Notes under the pieces: model-generated
What the model was told of the DNA's origin: nothing
Databases searched by the model: none
Seen by the model: the letters and a program-made list of their open reading frames with translations, nothing else
Position numbers and translations under genes: made by a program
From: Aegilops tauschii subsp. strangulata
Taxonomy: Eukaryota; Streptophyta; Magnoliopsida; Poales; Poaceae
DNA length: 64,000 nt
Assembly (NCBI RefSeq): GCF_002575655.3
Contig: NC_053040.3
Span: 154,877,148-154,941,147 of the forward strand
Direction: 5' to 3'
Part shown: piece by piece, positions 11,318-22,367 of the stretch
Layout: the number at the start of each line of letters is the position of its first letter
Numbering within the stretch: the first letter of the stretch is position 1

Positions 11318-13835
11318 GTGCCCCCACCCTCGTGGGCCCCTCGTAGCTCCCCTGACCTACTTCTTTCGCCTATATATACTCTTATACCCTGAGACCATCC
11401 AGGAGAGCCACGAAACCACTTTTCCACCGCCGCAACCTTCTGTACCCGTGAGATCCCATCTTGGGGCCTTTTCCGGCGATCTGCCGGAGGGGGATTCGAT
11501 CACAGAGGGCTTCTACATCAACACCATAGCCTCTCCGATGATGTGTGAGTAGTTTACCACAGACCTTCGGGTCCATAGTTATTAGCTAGATGGCTTCTTC
11601 TCTCTCTTTGGATCTCAATACAAAGTTCTCCTCGATGTTCTTGGAGATCTATTTGATGTAATTCTTTTTGCGGTGTGTTTGCCGAGATCCGATGAATTGT
11701 GGGTTTATGATCAAGATTATCTATGAACAATATTTGGTTCTTCTCTGAATTCTTATATGCATGATTTGATATCTTTGCAAGTCTCTTCGAATTATCGGTT
11801 TAGTTTGGCCTACTAGATTGATCATTCTTGCAATGGGAGAAGTGCTTAGCTGGGTTCAATCTTGCGGTGCTCGATCCCAGGGACAGAAAGGGAACCGACA
11901 CGTATTGTATTGTTGCCATCGAGGATTAAAAGATGGGGTTTATATCATATTGCTTGAGTTTATCCCTCTACATCATGTCATCTTGCCTAATGCGTTACTT
12001 TGTTCTTATAAACTTAATACTCTATATGCATGCTGGATAGCGGTCGATGTGTGGAGTAATAGTAGTAGATGCAGAATCGTTTCGGTCTACTTGTCACGGA
12101 CGTGATGCCTATGTTCATGATCATACCTAGATATTCTAATAACTATGCGCTTTTCTATCAATTGCTCGGCAGTAATTTGTTCACCCACAGTAATACATGC
12201 TATCTTGAGAGAAGCCACTAGTGAAACCTATGGCCCCCGGGTCTACTTTACATCATATAAGTTTCCAATCTACAATTCTAGTTTACTATTTACTTTGCAA
12301 TCTTTACTTTTCAATCTATATAACAAAAATACCAAAAATATTTATCTTACTATCTTTATCAGATCTCACTTTTGCAAGTGGCCGTGAAGGGATTGACAAC
12401 CCCTTTATCGCGTTGGTTGCAAGGTTCTTGATTGTTTGTGCAGGTACTAGGCGATTTGCGTCTAGTCTCCTACTGGATTGATACCTTGGTTCTCAAAAAC
12501 TGAGGGAAATACTTATGCTACTTTGCTGCATCACCCTTTCCTCTTCAAGGGAAAACCAACGCATGCTCAAGAGGTAGCAGCCACCAAGATGATGTGGTAA
12601 AATTTTGGCATGTGTGACAAAAGTTTGGACACACACCCCTCACAAACTGGAGCAACTCACTAGAAGGCTCGTGGTTCCGGGAGGGAACAATGCATGTTTG
12701 ATGACGAACGGGAGATAGCTTCCTCTTATAGCCTTTAAATTTTTTCTACGTGCAACATTCACTAATACAACTGTCATGTGAAAATTTGGAAAATTTCAGG
12801 GGTCATTTGACCTTTTGAAGACATTAAGTGTTTTTCTAGCCATTTAATGACCGTAATTCAAATTTGAACTACATCTAGCTGCAACGGCTAACCATAACAG
12901 TTTGAAAAATCATATTTGTGTACTTGTGTGCGAGTTAATTCCATGTGCAGTAAATTAGAAGGAATTTTTAACATATTTGTCTGACGACATGGACACATAC
13001 ATATGTATGCATGGAGTGCCATGGCATTTTAATTCCAAAAAATTAACAAAATACTAGAAACACATGAAACCTTGGTTGATGTAATGTCATGCCACCAAGA
13101 TGATCTGATAAAAAAGTTGGCATGTTTGACGAAAGTTTGGACACACACCCCGCACAAACCGGAGCAACTCACTAGAAGGCTTGTGGTTCCGAGAGGGAAC
13201 AATGCATGTTTGATGACGAATAGGAGATAGCTTCCTCTTACGGCCTTTAAATTTTTTCTACGTTTAACATGCACTACTACAACTGTAATGTGAAAATTTG
13301 GAAAATTCTAGGGGTCATTTGACCTTTTAAAAACATTTAAGTGATTTTCTAGCCATTTAATGACCGTACTTCAAATTTGAACTACATCTAGATGCAACGC
13401 CTAACCATAACGGTTTAAAAATCATATTTGTGTACTTGTGTGCGAGTTAATTCCATGTGCAGTAAATTAGAAAGAATTTTCAAACATATTTGTCTCATGA
13501 CATGGACACATGCATATGTATGCATGGAGTGACATGGCATTTTAATTCCAGAAAATTAAAAAAAATATTAGAAACACATGAAACCTTGATGTAATGTCAT
13601 GCCACCAAGATGATGTGGTAAAAAATTGGCATGTTTGACGAAAGTTTGGACACACACCCCTCACAAACCGGAGCAACTCACTAGAAGGCTCGTGGTTTCG
13701 AGAGGGAACAATGCATGTTTGATGAAGAACAGGAGATAGCTTCCTCTTACGGCCTTCAAATTTTTTCTACATTTAACGTGCACTACTACAACTGTAATGT
13801 GAAAATTTGGAAAATTCTAGGGGCCATTTGACCTT

Positions 13836-14687
13836 GGGATAATTAGATTTATGCCCCTAGTTGTGTCCCACTCATCTGTTTTACCCCTAATTCCCAAAAG
13901 TCACCGGTTCTGTCCAAGTCACTTTGCTCCTCTTATGCTTTTGCCCTTTGACCGTTTGACCGTCAGTTTGAAAACTTCATAACTTATTCATACTAAATCA
14001 GAAAAATGCAAATAAGATACCAAAATGTTCCAAAAACATCACCTATATGTCAGTGTCATTTGCATTCATGAAAAAGTGTTGGAAAGTGCACATCCGAGTT
14101 TTAGCTCTTTTGATACCACCATGAATAGTAAACTCTAAAAAATTCAAAAAAATTCAAAAAAAATATGGTGGCAAAGAACGACAAATGTTCTAAGTGATTG
14201 CCAAGTTTCATTAGGGAACGACATTCGTGGAAGTCATGGCAAAAAAATAATCTATTTTGGAGTGCTGATTGGTTTTTTTGCCGCGGCACCCACGGATGTT
14301 ATTCCTTGATGAAACTTGGCAGGCACTTAAAACATTTGTCATTCTTTGCCACCAATATTTTTTTGAACTTTTTTGAACTTTTTTAGATTTTACTATTCAT
14401 GGTGGTAGCATAAGAGCTAAAACTCGGATGAGCACTTTCCAACACTTTTTTCATGAATGCAAATGACACTGACATATAGGTGTTGTTTTTCTGAACATTT
14501 TGGTATCTTATTTGCATTTTTCTGATTTAGTATGAATTAGTTATGAAGTTTTCAAACTGACGGTCAAACGGTCAAAGGGCAAAAGCATAAGAGGAGCAAA
14601 GTGACTTGGACAGAACCGGTGACTTTTGGGAATTAGGGGTAAAACAGACGAGTGGGACACAACTAGGGGCATAAATCTAATTATCCC
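13836..14687. mobile_element. Mutator-like MITE / foldback element, near-complete palindrome
   Basis: The ends are GGGATAATTAGATTTATGCC and its inverted copy, flanked by a perfect 9-bp duplication TTTGACCTT (13827-13835 and 14688-14696); 9 bp is the Mutator-superfamily signature. The two arms are inverted copies over about 400 bp each, meeting near 14262 with a short loop, and differ at few positions. There is no transposase. It inserted into one unit of the ~510-bp tandem array. A transcript would fold into a long hairpin. Confidence 0.9.
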
Positions 14688-16868
14688 TTTGACCTTTCGA
14701 AGACATTGAAGTGATTTTCTAGCCATTTAATGACCGTAATTCAAATTTGAACCACATCTACATGCCACGGCTAACCATAACGGTTTGAAAAATCATATTT
14801 GTGTACTTGTGTGCGAGTTAATTCCATGTGCAGTAAATTAGAAGGAATTTTCAAACATATTTGTCTCACGACATGGACACATGCATATGTATGCATGGAG
14901 TGCCATGGCATTTTAATTCCAAAAAATTAAAAAATGATGAGAAACACATGAAACCTTGCTTGATGTAATGTCATGCCACCAAGATGATGTGGTACAAAAA
15001 TTGGCATGTTTGACGAAAGTTTGGACACACACCCCTCACAAACCGGAGCAACTCACTAGAAGGCTCGTGGTTCTGAGAGGGAACAATGCATGTTTGATGA
15101 AGAATAGTAGATAGCTTCCTCTTACGGCGTTCAAATTTTTTCTACGTTCAACGTGCACTACTACAACATTAATGTGAAAATATGGAAAATTCTAGCGGTC
15201 ATTTGACCTTTTAAAGACATTTAAGTGATTTTCTAGCCATTTAATGACCGTAATTCAAATTTGAACTACATCTACATGCCACGGCTAACCATAACGGTTT
15301 GAAAAATCATATTTGTGTACTTGTGTGTGAGTTAATTCTGTGTGCAGTAAATTAGAAGGAATTTTCAAACATATTTGTCTCACGACATGGACACATGCAT
15401 ATGTATGCATGGAGTGACATGGCATTTTAATTCCAGAAAATTAAAAAATATTAGAAACACATGAAACCTTGCTTGCTGTAATGTCATGTCACCAAGATGA
15501 TGTGGTAAAAAAATTGGCATGTTTGACGAAAGTTTGGACACATACCCCTCTCAAACCGGAGCAACTCACTAGAAGGCTCCTGGTTTCGAGAGGGAACAAT
15601 GCATGTTTGATGAAGAATGGGAGATAGCTTCCTCTTACGGCCTTCAAATTTTTCTACGTTTAACATGCACTACTACAACTATAATGTGGAAATTTGGAAA
15701 ATTCTAGGGGCCATTTGACCTTTTGAAGACATTTAATTGATTTTCTAGCCATTTAATGACCGTAATTCGAATTTGAACTACATCTACATGCCACGGCTAA
15801 CCATAACGGTTTGAAATATCATATTTGTGTACTTGTGTGCGAGTTAATTCCATGTGCAGTAAATTAGAAGGAATTTTCAAACATATTTGTCTCACAACAT
15901 GGACACATGCATATGTATGCATGGAGTGCCATGGCATTTTAATTCCAAAAAATTAAAAAATGATCAGAAACACATGAAACCTTGCTTGATGTAATGTCAT
16001 GCCACCAAGATGATGTGGTAAAAAATTTGGCATGTTTGACGAAAGTTTGGACACACACCCCTCACAAACCGGAGCAACTCACTAGAAGGCTCGTGGTTCC
16101 GAGAGGGAACAATGCATGTCTGATGAAGAACAGGAGATAGCTTCCTCTTACTGCCTTCAAATTTTTTCTACGTTTAACGTGCACTACTACAACTGTAATG
16201 TGAAAATTTGGAAAATTCTAGTGGCCATTTGACCTTTTAAAGACATTTAAGTTATTTTCTAGCCATTTAATGACCGTAATTCAAATTTGAACTACATCTA
16301 CATGCAACAGCTAACCATAACGGTTTGAAAAATCATATTTGTGTACTTGTGTGAGAGTTAATTCCATGTGCAGTGAAATAGAAGGAATTTTCAAACATAT
16401 TGGTCTCACAGCATGGGCACATGCATGGAGTGCCATGGCATTTTAATTCCCAAAAAATAAAAAATGATCAGAAAAACATGAAACCTTGCTTGATGTAATG
16501 TCATGCCACCAAGATGATGCGGTAAATTTTTTTGCCTGTTTGATGAAAGTTTGGGGACACCCCCCTCACAAATCGGAGCAACTCACTAGAAGGTTCGTGG
16601 TTCCGAGAGGGAACAATGCATGTTTGATGACGAACGGGAGATAGCTTCCTCTTACGGCCTTCAATTTTTTTTTCTATGTTTAACGTGCACTAATACAACA
16701 GTCATGTGAAAATTCGGAAACTTTTAGGGGCCATTTGACCTTTTAAAGACATTTAAGTGATTTTCTAGCCATTTAATGACCGTAATTCAAATTTGAACTA
16801 CATCTACATGCAACGGCTAACCATAACGGTTTGAAAAATCATATTTTTGTGTACTTGTGTGCGAGTTA

Positions 16869-17245
16869 AAAAAACATCAGACGATGTAAATATCTGGTGT
16901 TCAAAAAATAAAATGTAAATATCTGGCAAGACAACCGGCCCCCACACGATTGGCACTCTATCTCGCGGCTCAAGTTTTGGTAGGTGAGTGGAGGGGATCA
17001 TTAATCAGACACGGTTCTATATTGGAAATCGTCAGCTATTATGTTCACACACGGATTTTGCTGCGGGAATCGTGTGTAATTCAAACTACACTACTCGTAA
17101 ATTCCGGCGACCTGTGTGTGTACTGTTCCCGTCGATCTAGATTCCGGCAGCCAACAAATACTACCTTGCTCACGTCGTCCCGCCTGCATTCTCATGTACA
17201 TCCTCCCCTCGGTCGCTCTCTGTCTCTCTCTCTCAAATCTCTGCA
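16869..17245. other. CACTA internal sequence upstream of the 17.2-kb ORF
   Basis: The tandem array ends at 16868. The rest has cacacacgg-type CACTA motifs and, at 17210-17236, a CT-rich tract (tctctgtctctctctctc) just before an ATG, resembling a plant 5' leader. No other feature seen. Confidence 0.45.
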
Positions 17246-17854
17246 ATGGCACCACCGGTCTGCCCACGTGCCGACTAGGAGTCGTTGCCCCGCGAGGACG
17301 CTCACTCGAATAGCAGCGACGAGGACCCCTACGTGCCGCCGGACGAGGTTGCGCTGGACCCCCCAACTTTGGATTGGTTTTGGGGCTAGTACAATCTTTG
17401 TCTGTGGAAGTCGATGCCGTCGGCTAAGAAAGCCAGGCAAGTGGCATTCAAGAAGGAGATGGCAGAGGAGGAAGCCAGGTACCAGGTGGCCTGTGAAGCC
17501 CGTGATGCCGCCTGGAAAAAGGAGGCGGTGGAGCTTTGGGGGCGGGCGCATCGTCGTGCGGAGGAGGTGTATGAAGACGGGTACTTCACGAGGAAGGTCA
17601 AAGGCATTGGGCGCCTCGTCGCTGCGTGGAGGTGGGCCCATAAGCTCCAGCGTGCCACCGACGAGGAGCTCCGGTGGGCACCCAATGAAATGCCAAGATC
17701 GTTCGCGCTCGTCCGTCAGCAAGAGGCAGATCGGTACGTCAAGCGCTGCGAGGCGGAGGAGGTGGAGTACTGCCTCCGCACTGGGAAGACGCCGCGCACC
17801 AGGGAGCTGCTGGCGAGGGGTTGTAGGGATACTGGCCCCAGGAGGGATTATTAG
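17246..17854 (+). pseudogene. Unknown CACTA-borne gene, lysine/arginine/glutamate-rich, two TAG stops
   Basis: The frame opens at ATG 17246 (MAPPVCPRAD) after a CT-rich leader and ends at TAA 17852-17854, 203 codon positions. TAG codons at 17276-17278 and 17387-17389 interrupt it; after the second, 146 codons are open from 17414. The N-terminal part is acidic (SNSSDEDPYVPPDEVALD). The rest is a helical, highly charged protein with a likely coiled coil (AKKARQVAFKKEMAEEEARY) and a conserved-looking RWAHKLQRATDEELRW. I do not recognise the family. GC content is far above the flanks, consistent with a real gene. It converges on the minus-strand gene at 18231-18985. Both may be CACTA accessory genes. 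Confidence 0.5.
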
Positions 17855-18230
17855 TTTTAGTATTGTTCGTTTTCAATTTTATGCATTGTACCTAGTAGTT
17901 AAGTATCATCACGTATATGTGATGATATTATATATATATATTCTGTGATGAACTAATGAACAATTAATATATATATATATTATGAATTCCATTTTCTATC
18001 TGTTTTTGTATACTAATTTGAATCTAGCTGTTATCATCCACATATATAGAATGGAAAGCGTATATACACACATTGAAACAGAACATATAAGAACGGAAAA
18101 CAGAGTACACACATTGAAACAGAGGAATAAACAGAGCAATACTATGATTGCTGTGAATACATAGCTATCCACATCGAAACGACTCAACAAAATAAAACGC
18201 GTCCATGAGACCATGACCAGCAACCCTTGC
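17855..18230. other. AT-rich spacer between two convergent CACTA-borne ORFs
   Basis: Contains (TA)n runs at about 17928-17940 and 17967-17982 and no coding signal. A minus-strand frame stays open through part of it with a hydrophobic composition, but this is AT-rich read-through beyond a frameshift, not a membrane domain. Confidence 0.5.
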
Positions 18231-18985
18231 CTATGGTAGCTCTTGGCTCTGCCTGAACTCGTGCAGGCATTCGTCCAAGCGGTCGACACGCTCGTGGTAC
18301 ATCTGAGCGCGATCTCGAGCTCCAAGTTGGCTATTTCATTGGAGATCACCAGCTCGAGGATGCGACGGCCATGTTCCTCTACTGCGCCCAGGTGGACACC
18401 TAGGCCAAGGAGGCGGTCGAGCCTACCGACCAGCGTGTTGGCATCGAGCAGGCCACGGACAAGGCGAACGGCATGACCCATGCAAATGGCGCGGCGGGCG
18501 TCCGGTGCAAGTACGGCGCGGTCGGCCTCTGGTGCAAGTACGGCGCAGAGGGCCTCTGCCCACTCCTGGCAAGGAATGGGGGTACTGACAGGACGTGTAC
18601 CGAGCTGCGACACCCTGTCGACAGCAGGCAAGCACCGATGGATCCGCTCTTGCTGTGCGGCGCGCCGCGCCTCTCGCTCTGCGGCGCTCCAATGGTGTGC
18701 GGCGAGCCACAACCTATTGGCATGGACGCTCCTCGCTTGCTCTGCGGCGTGCCATTGATCATGTTGTGCAGCGAGCTGTAGCCTGTTGGTGCTGACATGC
18801 CTATCTTGATCTGTGGCGCTCAAGCGCCATGCGTCAAAGGTCTGCTCAACCCTGGTGATGACGCGCATCACAGCGTCGTCCATCACGTTGTCGGGGAGCG
18901 CCTCGGCCTCGATGGGCTGTTGCGCCTGCTCGTTTTCCTTGTCGACGAGGTTGATGGCAGAGGCGGTGCTTTGGTGGGTTGGCAT
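18231..18985 (-). pseudogene. Unknown CACTA-borne gene with internal ~22-residue repeats, one frameshift
   Basis: Starts at ATG 18985 (MPTHQSTASAINLVDKENEQ). Residues ~60-115 contain two or three diverged helical repeats (TNRLQLAAQHDQWHAAEQAR and ANRLWLAAHHWSAAERE). A shorter repeated block around 18480-18560 encodes APEADRAVLAPDARRA. Near 18310 the coherent reading moves to another frame and ends at TAG 18231-18233 (DECLHEFRQSQELP before the stop). So about 250 residues with a frameshift; the longer frame that continues to 17996 is read-through. The composition suggests a helical, possibly coiled-coil DNA-binding or scaffold protein. No family recognised. Confidence 0.45.
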
Positions 18986-20148
18986 GCTTGGAAAAGGTGG
19001 ATGTGCTACAGGCTGCGCGTGTCGCCTCCGTGCGTCGCGCGCCGCCTAGGTTTATGCGCAATATCACTGGGTTGCTGGAAACAGGTAAGGAAATGGCAGG
19101 AAACGGTGGCGTGTTCATGAAACGCTATCAATTAATGAAAACTTAGCATAGAAGGAACATCGAGCTAGCACAAGAAGTAGATGATGATCAGATGAACACG
19201 AACCACACTAGGGAACCCGTCGGTGATGAATTCATCAATCGCAAGCGGTTCAGTACTAGCAAGCATTTGCCCACAACACACATGGCTTATTCCATCACAA
19301 ACATGTCGGATGGATCAACTATATGCCACGTATCGCACATTGTCAAAAAGTAATGCGGTAGACCTTCTTTAACATGTGTTAAAAAAACAAGGACCTCAAG
19401 GTTAAATTAACTCATGGGATGGGTCGTATCAGTCATTTAATTTGACAAATACGACCCATCCTATCAGTTAATTTAACATGAACACAACTTCCCATCCAGT
19501 CACCCATCTGATGGCTGCTCCAGCCTGAGCACACTTAACTTGAGAGTTCTCTTACATGAGCTACTGGTGGAACAACTAGTCCTTGCTAATATAGGATGCC
19601 TCTTCGCATCCTTATGGCGTATCCGGATGACCGCCCGTCCCCCAGTGGCCAATACATATTGTGTAGACAGAGCATATCACATACGTCTTATTAGAAGCAA
19701 TCGTCTGTGTTATTATCGGTCTTCACACACATTTCTCATTACAGACCTGTTTGCCGCGTATCACACACATGTTGATATATTGAACCGTTTCTGTTCTCTT
19801 GTCTCAACGCAAATATTTCATCCGAGTGAACCGCATGTCGTATATCACACACACCTTGATCTGGCTAACTGTTTCTTTTATGTTGCCTAATCACAAATAG
19901 TTCATCCGAGAGAACCGTATGATATATATCCCACACACCTTCATCTGGCTGCCTGTTTCTTTTGTTCCTCCTCATCGCAAACAGTTAATTGAACTGAACC
20001 GTATGCCCTGCATCACACATGCAACTAAAATCTGAACCGTGTTTGATGAATCCTCCATCGCAAATATTTTGCACCTTTGTTTTTTTACACCATCATTTGC
20101 GATTATTGCATCGCACACAGTTTCGTCGAAGGGTCTCTGATCGTAGTG
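18986..20148. other. CACTA right internal and subterminal region
   Basis: Promoter-side sequence of the minus-strand gene, then from about 19660 diverged subterminal repeats (tatcacacacacctt, aactgtttctttt, catcgcaaa) up to the CACTA terminus at 20148. It contains the inverted repeat listed at 19401-19476. No other gene seen. Confidence 0.6.
19401..19476. repeat. Inverted repeat (~29-bp arms)
   Basis: Arms 19401-19429 and 19449-19476 pair with about three mismatches (core ggatgggtcgtat / atacgacccatcc) around a ~19-bp AT-rich loop. Possibly a small MITE remnant or a cruciform; no target duplication was confirmed. Confidence 0.6.
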
Positions 20149-20912
20149 TCGCGTTAACAGCATCCTACAGTACTGATAGTTCATATCTATCTATATAGTA
20201 ATCATGTGGTGTGTTGTTAAGGTAATACATGAATGATGGTTGAAGTTGGCAACAATCATGATTGTAGATTCTTATTCAAATAGAGAAACGAATTCAAATT
20301 TAGTTTGAATTGCAGCGGTAGTATAGACATTTGGAATGCACTAAAATGTTGGTATGAGCAGGTTACATGCATTATACTACCAGCGAAATTTTTTAATTAG
20401 ACATAACATGGATTCATAGCTTTGAATAGCATTTGTATAGTTAAACGGGACAAGACTCTCTCTTTGTGTGGTTTGAATAGTTTTATTTTTTTTTGTTTTT
20501 TGTTGTTGTGGGAAGTGCAAATTGATTTGGTACGTACAAGTACAATCTTACATGTTAGGCTTGTCCCTAAAATTCAACCCGCGCCTTGTTATATCCCGAA
20601 AATTCAGATATCGTGCTCCCAAAACTCGCGCCTTCACAACCCGCGCCTTGCTATCTCGAAATTACAACGCGCGCGAAAACTCCCTCCAGCTGCCAAATCC
20701 CGACACGCGAAATCCCCCTTCTAACCCTGAGCCGAAAGGGCCGCTAGTTCAAATCAGTGGGGGTAATTTTGTAACACACCCTACATTTTGGACAAGCGCG
20801 TCCCTAAGTCATGGTTCCCCCTCCCATCGCCTCCTTTTCGCCATTCGAAATCCCAGGCCGCCATAACCTCTCCGCTCCAGCCGTGAAACCCCACCCTCCT
20901 ACGTCCGCCACC
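20149..20912. other. Flank of the CACTA element; likely upstream region of a degraded gene
   Basis: AT-rich until about 20560, then GC-rich with repeated cccgcgccttg and ctcgcgccttc motifs, resembling the upstream and 5' UTR sequence of grass genes. No complete ORF or element seen. Confidence 0.35.
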
Positions 20913-21177
20913 TCACCGCTGCCCAGCTAGAGCCTCTTCCCGGACGACATCGTCCATCGCAACAGCTCGACGTCCCTCATCCACCTCCTCGGATGAGGAT
21001 CCATCGTCCATCCCGTTGCCCGCCGGTTCAGCCGCCCCGTCCTCCACCTCCAAGGATCTTCTCCGACGATCGCCTCGTCTATCGCGGCTGCTCCATCCCC
21101 ACAGCGCCGCCTTAACCTACTCCACCGGAACCGCAGTATCCTCACCAACTCCTCGGACGAAGTCGAGGCCTACTCGG
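20913..21177 (+). pseudogene. Degenerate gene fragment, left part (split by the outer Tat element)
   Basis: One plus-strand frame reads as coding from about 20935 (LFPDDIVHRNSSTSLIHLLG, then TGA) to the insertion site, ending in ILTNSSDEVEAYS. Collapsing the outer Tat element and one copy of its CTCGG duplication continues the same frame into 60551-60789. The segment LFPDDIV is faintly like an F-box start, but that is not enough to name a family. At least two stops are present. It could also be part of an unrecognised transposon. Confidence 0.35.
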
Positions 21178-22367
21178 TGTCGGGGCTCAGGAACAACACC
21201 TATGGGATCACAAGGAATCTCTACTATGGTTGGCGGGGCGTGGGGCTGCACAAAGAGCAGGTTGAGAAGATCAACACGGGGGGATTTTTACCCAGGTTCG
21301 GGTCGCAAACGATGCGTAAAACCCTAGTCCTGCTTTGTGTGTATTTAGTGTTCTTGAGTTCTTGAACTAGCTGCGGTGCACGCCTAGTCCAAAAGTTTGA
21401 ATCCTTTCTCAGTATGCCTCGGGCCTCCTTTTATACATCAAAGGGGTTGCCACAGTGGCACACAGGAGGTGGAAAGTATGTAAAGGGTGCAAGTCTATCC
21501 CCTGGCACCGTAGGACAAACGCATTTAATGTGCTACCAACGTGCCCTCTTACTTTATTAGGGACGGCAAAGAAGCTTGTCCCGTCCGTCGCCGCCTCGCC
21601 TCTGACGCGCGTCCGAGCAGACGAGGCATGCAGCGCCATGCTGGCTGGCTGGCTGCTGAGCTGGTGACGTGGCAGGGTCTTCACGAAGATCTGCATGCCA
21701 CCAAGCAGGTGCTTGGCTAGTTGGCCTAGAAGCTGCATGCTGCCACGCAGGTGCTTGCCTAGTTGGTGGGCTGGCCGCCTCGTCGGAGTGGGCCAGCGAA
21801 ACACTGGCAGGTGCGGGCCTGGCATCGGCCTCGCAGACGACCCCGGCAAGGGTTTTGCTGGGGGCACGGCAAGGGCCTTGCCGAGGTCCCGGCAAGGGTC
21901 TTGCCGGGGTCTTGTGGGCGTCCCCGGCAAGGATCTTGCCGGGGGTCTCTGTCTTCTGCTTCTCATCTAGTTTTGCAGGCCCTTGGTCTTCACAAAGATC
22001 TGCATGCTACCACACAGGCGCTCCTGAGCCTTGGTCCTGTCGTTGTCGATGGTGTCGGAATTCTCAGGCTCAAGGGTGGTGGCCTTGCTGGTGTTGGGCA
22101 AACTGCCCCGGCAAGGCTTTTGCCGGGGCTTACGTAGGCTCCCCCGGCAAGGGTCTTGCCGGGGTCGTATAGGCTGCCCCGGCAAGGGTGCGGCTGGGGG
22201 AAAGCCATCTTGTCCTTTCGCACTTCATGCTTCTGGCTTGAGTACTGCCTCGGCAGCCTTGTATCTTTGCTTCCTCTACCTCGACAAGCGTGGCCACAGG
22301 CGTGGCTACAACTGCCCATGCACAAGTAAAGGGGTACAGAAGGGGCCCCTACTTTTGAACACCGACA
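21178..22367 (-). repeat. 3' LTR of the outer Tat element
   Basis: 1190 bp. It contains the palindrome cluster at 21841-22189 and a minus-strand TATA box (TATAAAA, 21429-21435). Confidence 0.92.
21841..22189. repeat. Cluster of CCCCGGCAAG..CTTGCCGGGG palindromes in the LTR
   Basis: About seven imperfect to perfect palindromes with 8-10-bp arms occur at about 21841-21864, 21866-21885, 21889-21909, 21921-21945, 22106-22129, 22143-22165 and 22177-22189. The partner LTR has the same cluster at about 60041-60370. In sense orientation they lie 400-750 bp upstream of the TATA box, i.e. in U3, as repeated promoter elements would. Confidence 0.8.

Larger units (their letters stand above)
2188..12579 (+). 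mobile_element. Solo LTR (~1580 bp) split by a Tat-type retrotransposon
   Basis: The left part (2188-2510) begins TGATACGTCTCCAACGTATC and the right part (11323-12579) ends in ..GAGGTAGCA. The flanking 5-bp duplications are GCCAC at 2183-2187 and 12580-12584. Removing 2511-11322 gives one LTR of about 1580 bp with no internal domain, so this is a solo LTR left by intra-element recombination. A plus-strand TATA-like tatatata lies at 11371-11378, preceding the usual LTR leader. This LTR type is very common in Triticeae; I do not assign a family name. The short ORFs in it are noise. Confidence 0.9.
1856..16868. repeat. ~510-bp tandem repeat array (about 8 units), interrupted twice
   Basis: A unit of 506-517 bp recurs. 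The marker actactacaactg/actaatacaactg begins near 1856, 12760, 13272, 13781, 15156, 15668, 16182 and 16688. The first unit is split by the solo LTR at 2188-12579 and another by the hairpin element at 13836-14687; removing these restores the period. The last unit is truncated near 16868. Each unit contains conserved blocks such as aaatttgaactacatct and accataacggtttgaaaa. No ORF is conserved between units, so the array appears non-coding. Internal tandem arrays are known in grass CACTA elements; this unit I do not recognise. Confidence 0.85.
786..20148. mobile_element. Large CACTA element carrying nested insertions (left tip uncertain)
   Basis: The right end is clear: read on the minus strand from 20148 it begins CACTACGATCAGAGACCC, followed by AT-rich sequence rich in CACACA and TTTGCGAT motifs. 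Similar motifs (tcacacac, catcgcaaacggttc, aacggtttt) recur from about 800 to 1750 and from 19660 to 20148, which ties the two sides together as subterminal regions. I could not find a CACTA motif at the left; 786 is a guess from where these motifs begin. No TNPD/TNPA transposase is recognisable, so the element looks non-autonomous. Excluding the insertions at 2188-12584 and 13836-14696 it is roughly 8 kb. A candidate 3-bp target site at the right is TCG (20149-20151). Confidence 0.6.

Noticed and set aside
17996..18230. Apparent membrane segments at the end of the minus-strand frame from 18985
   Set aside because: This is AT-rich read-through after a probable frameshift; a better frame ends at 18231.
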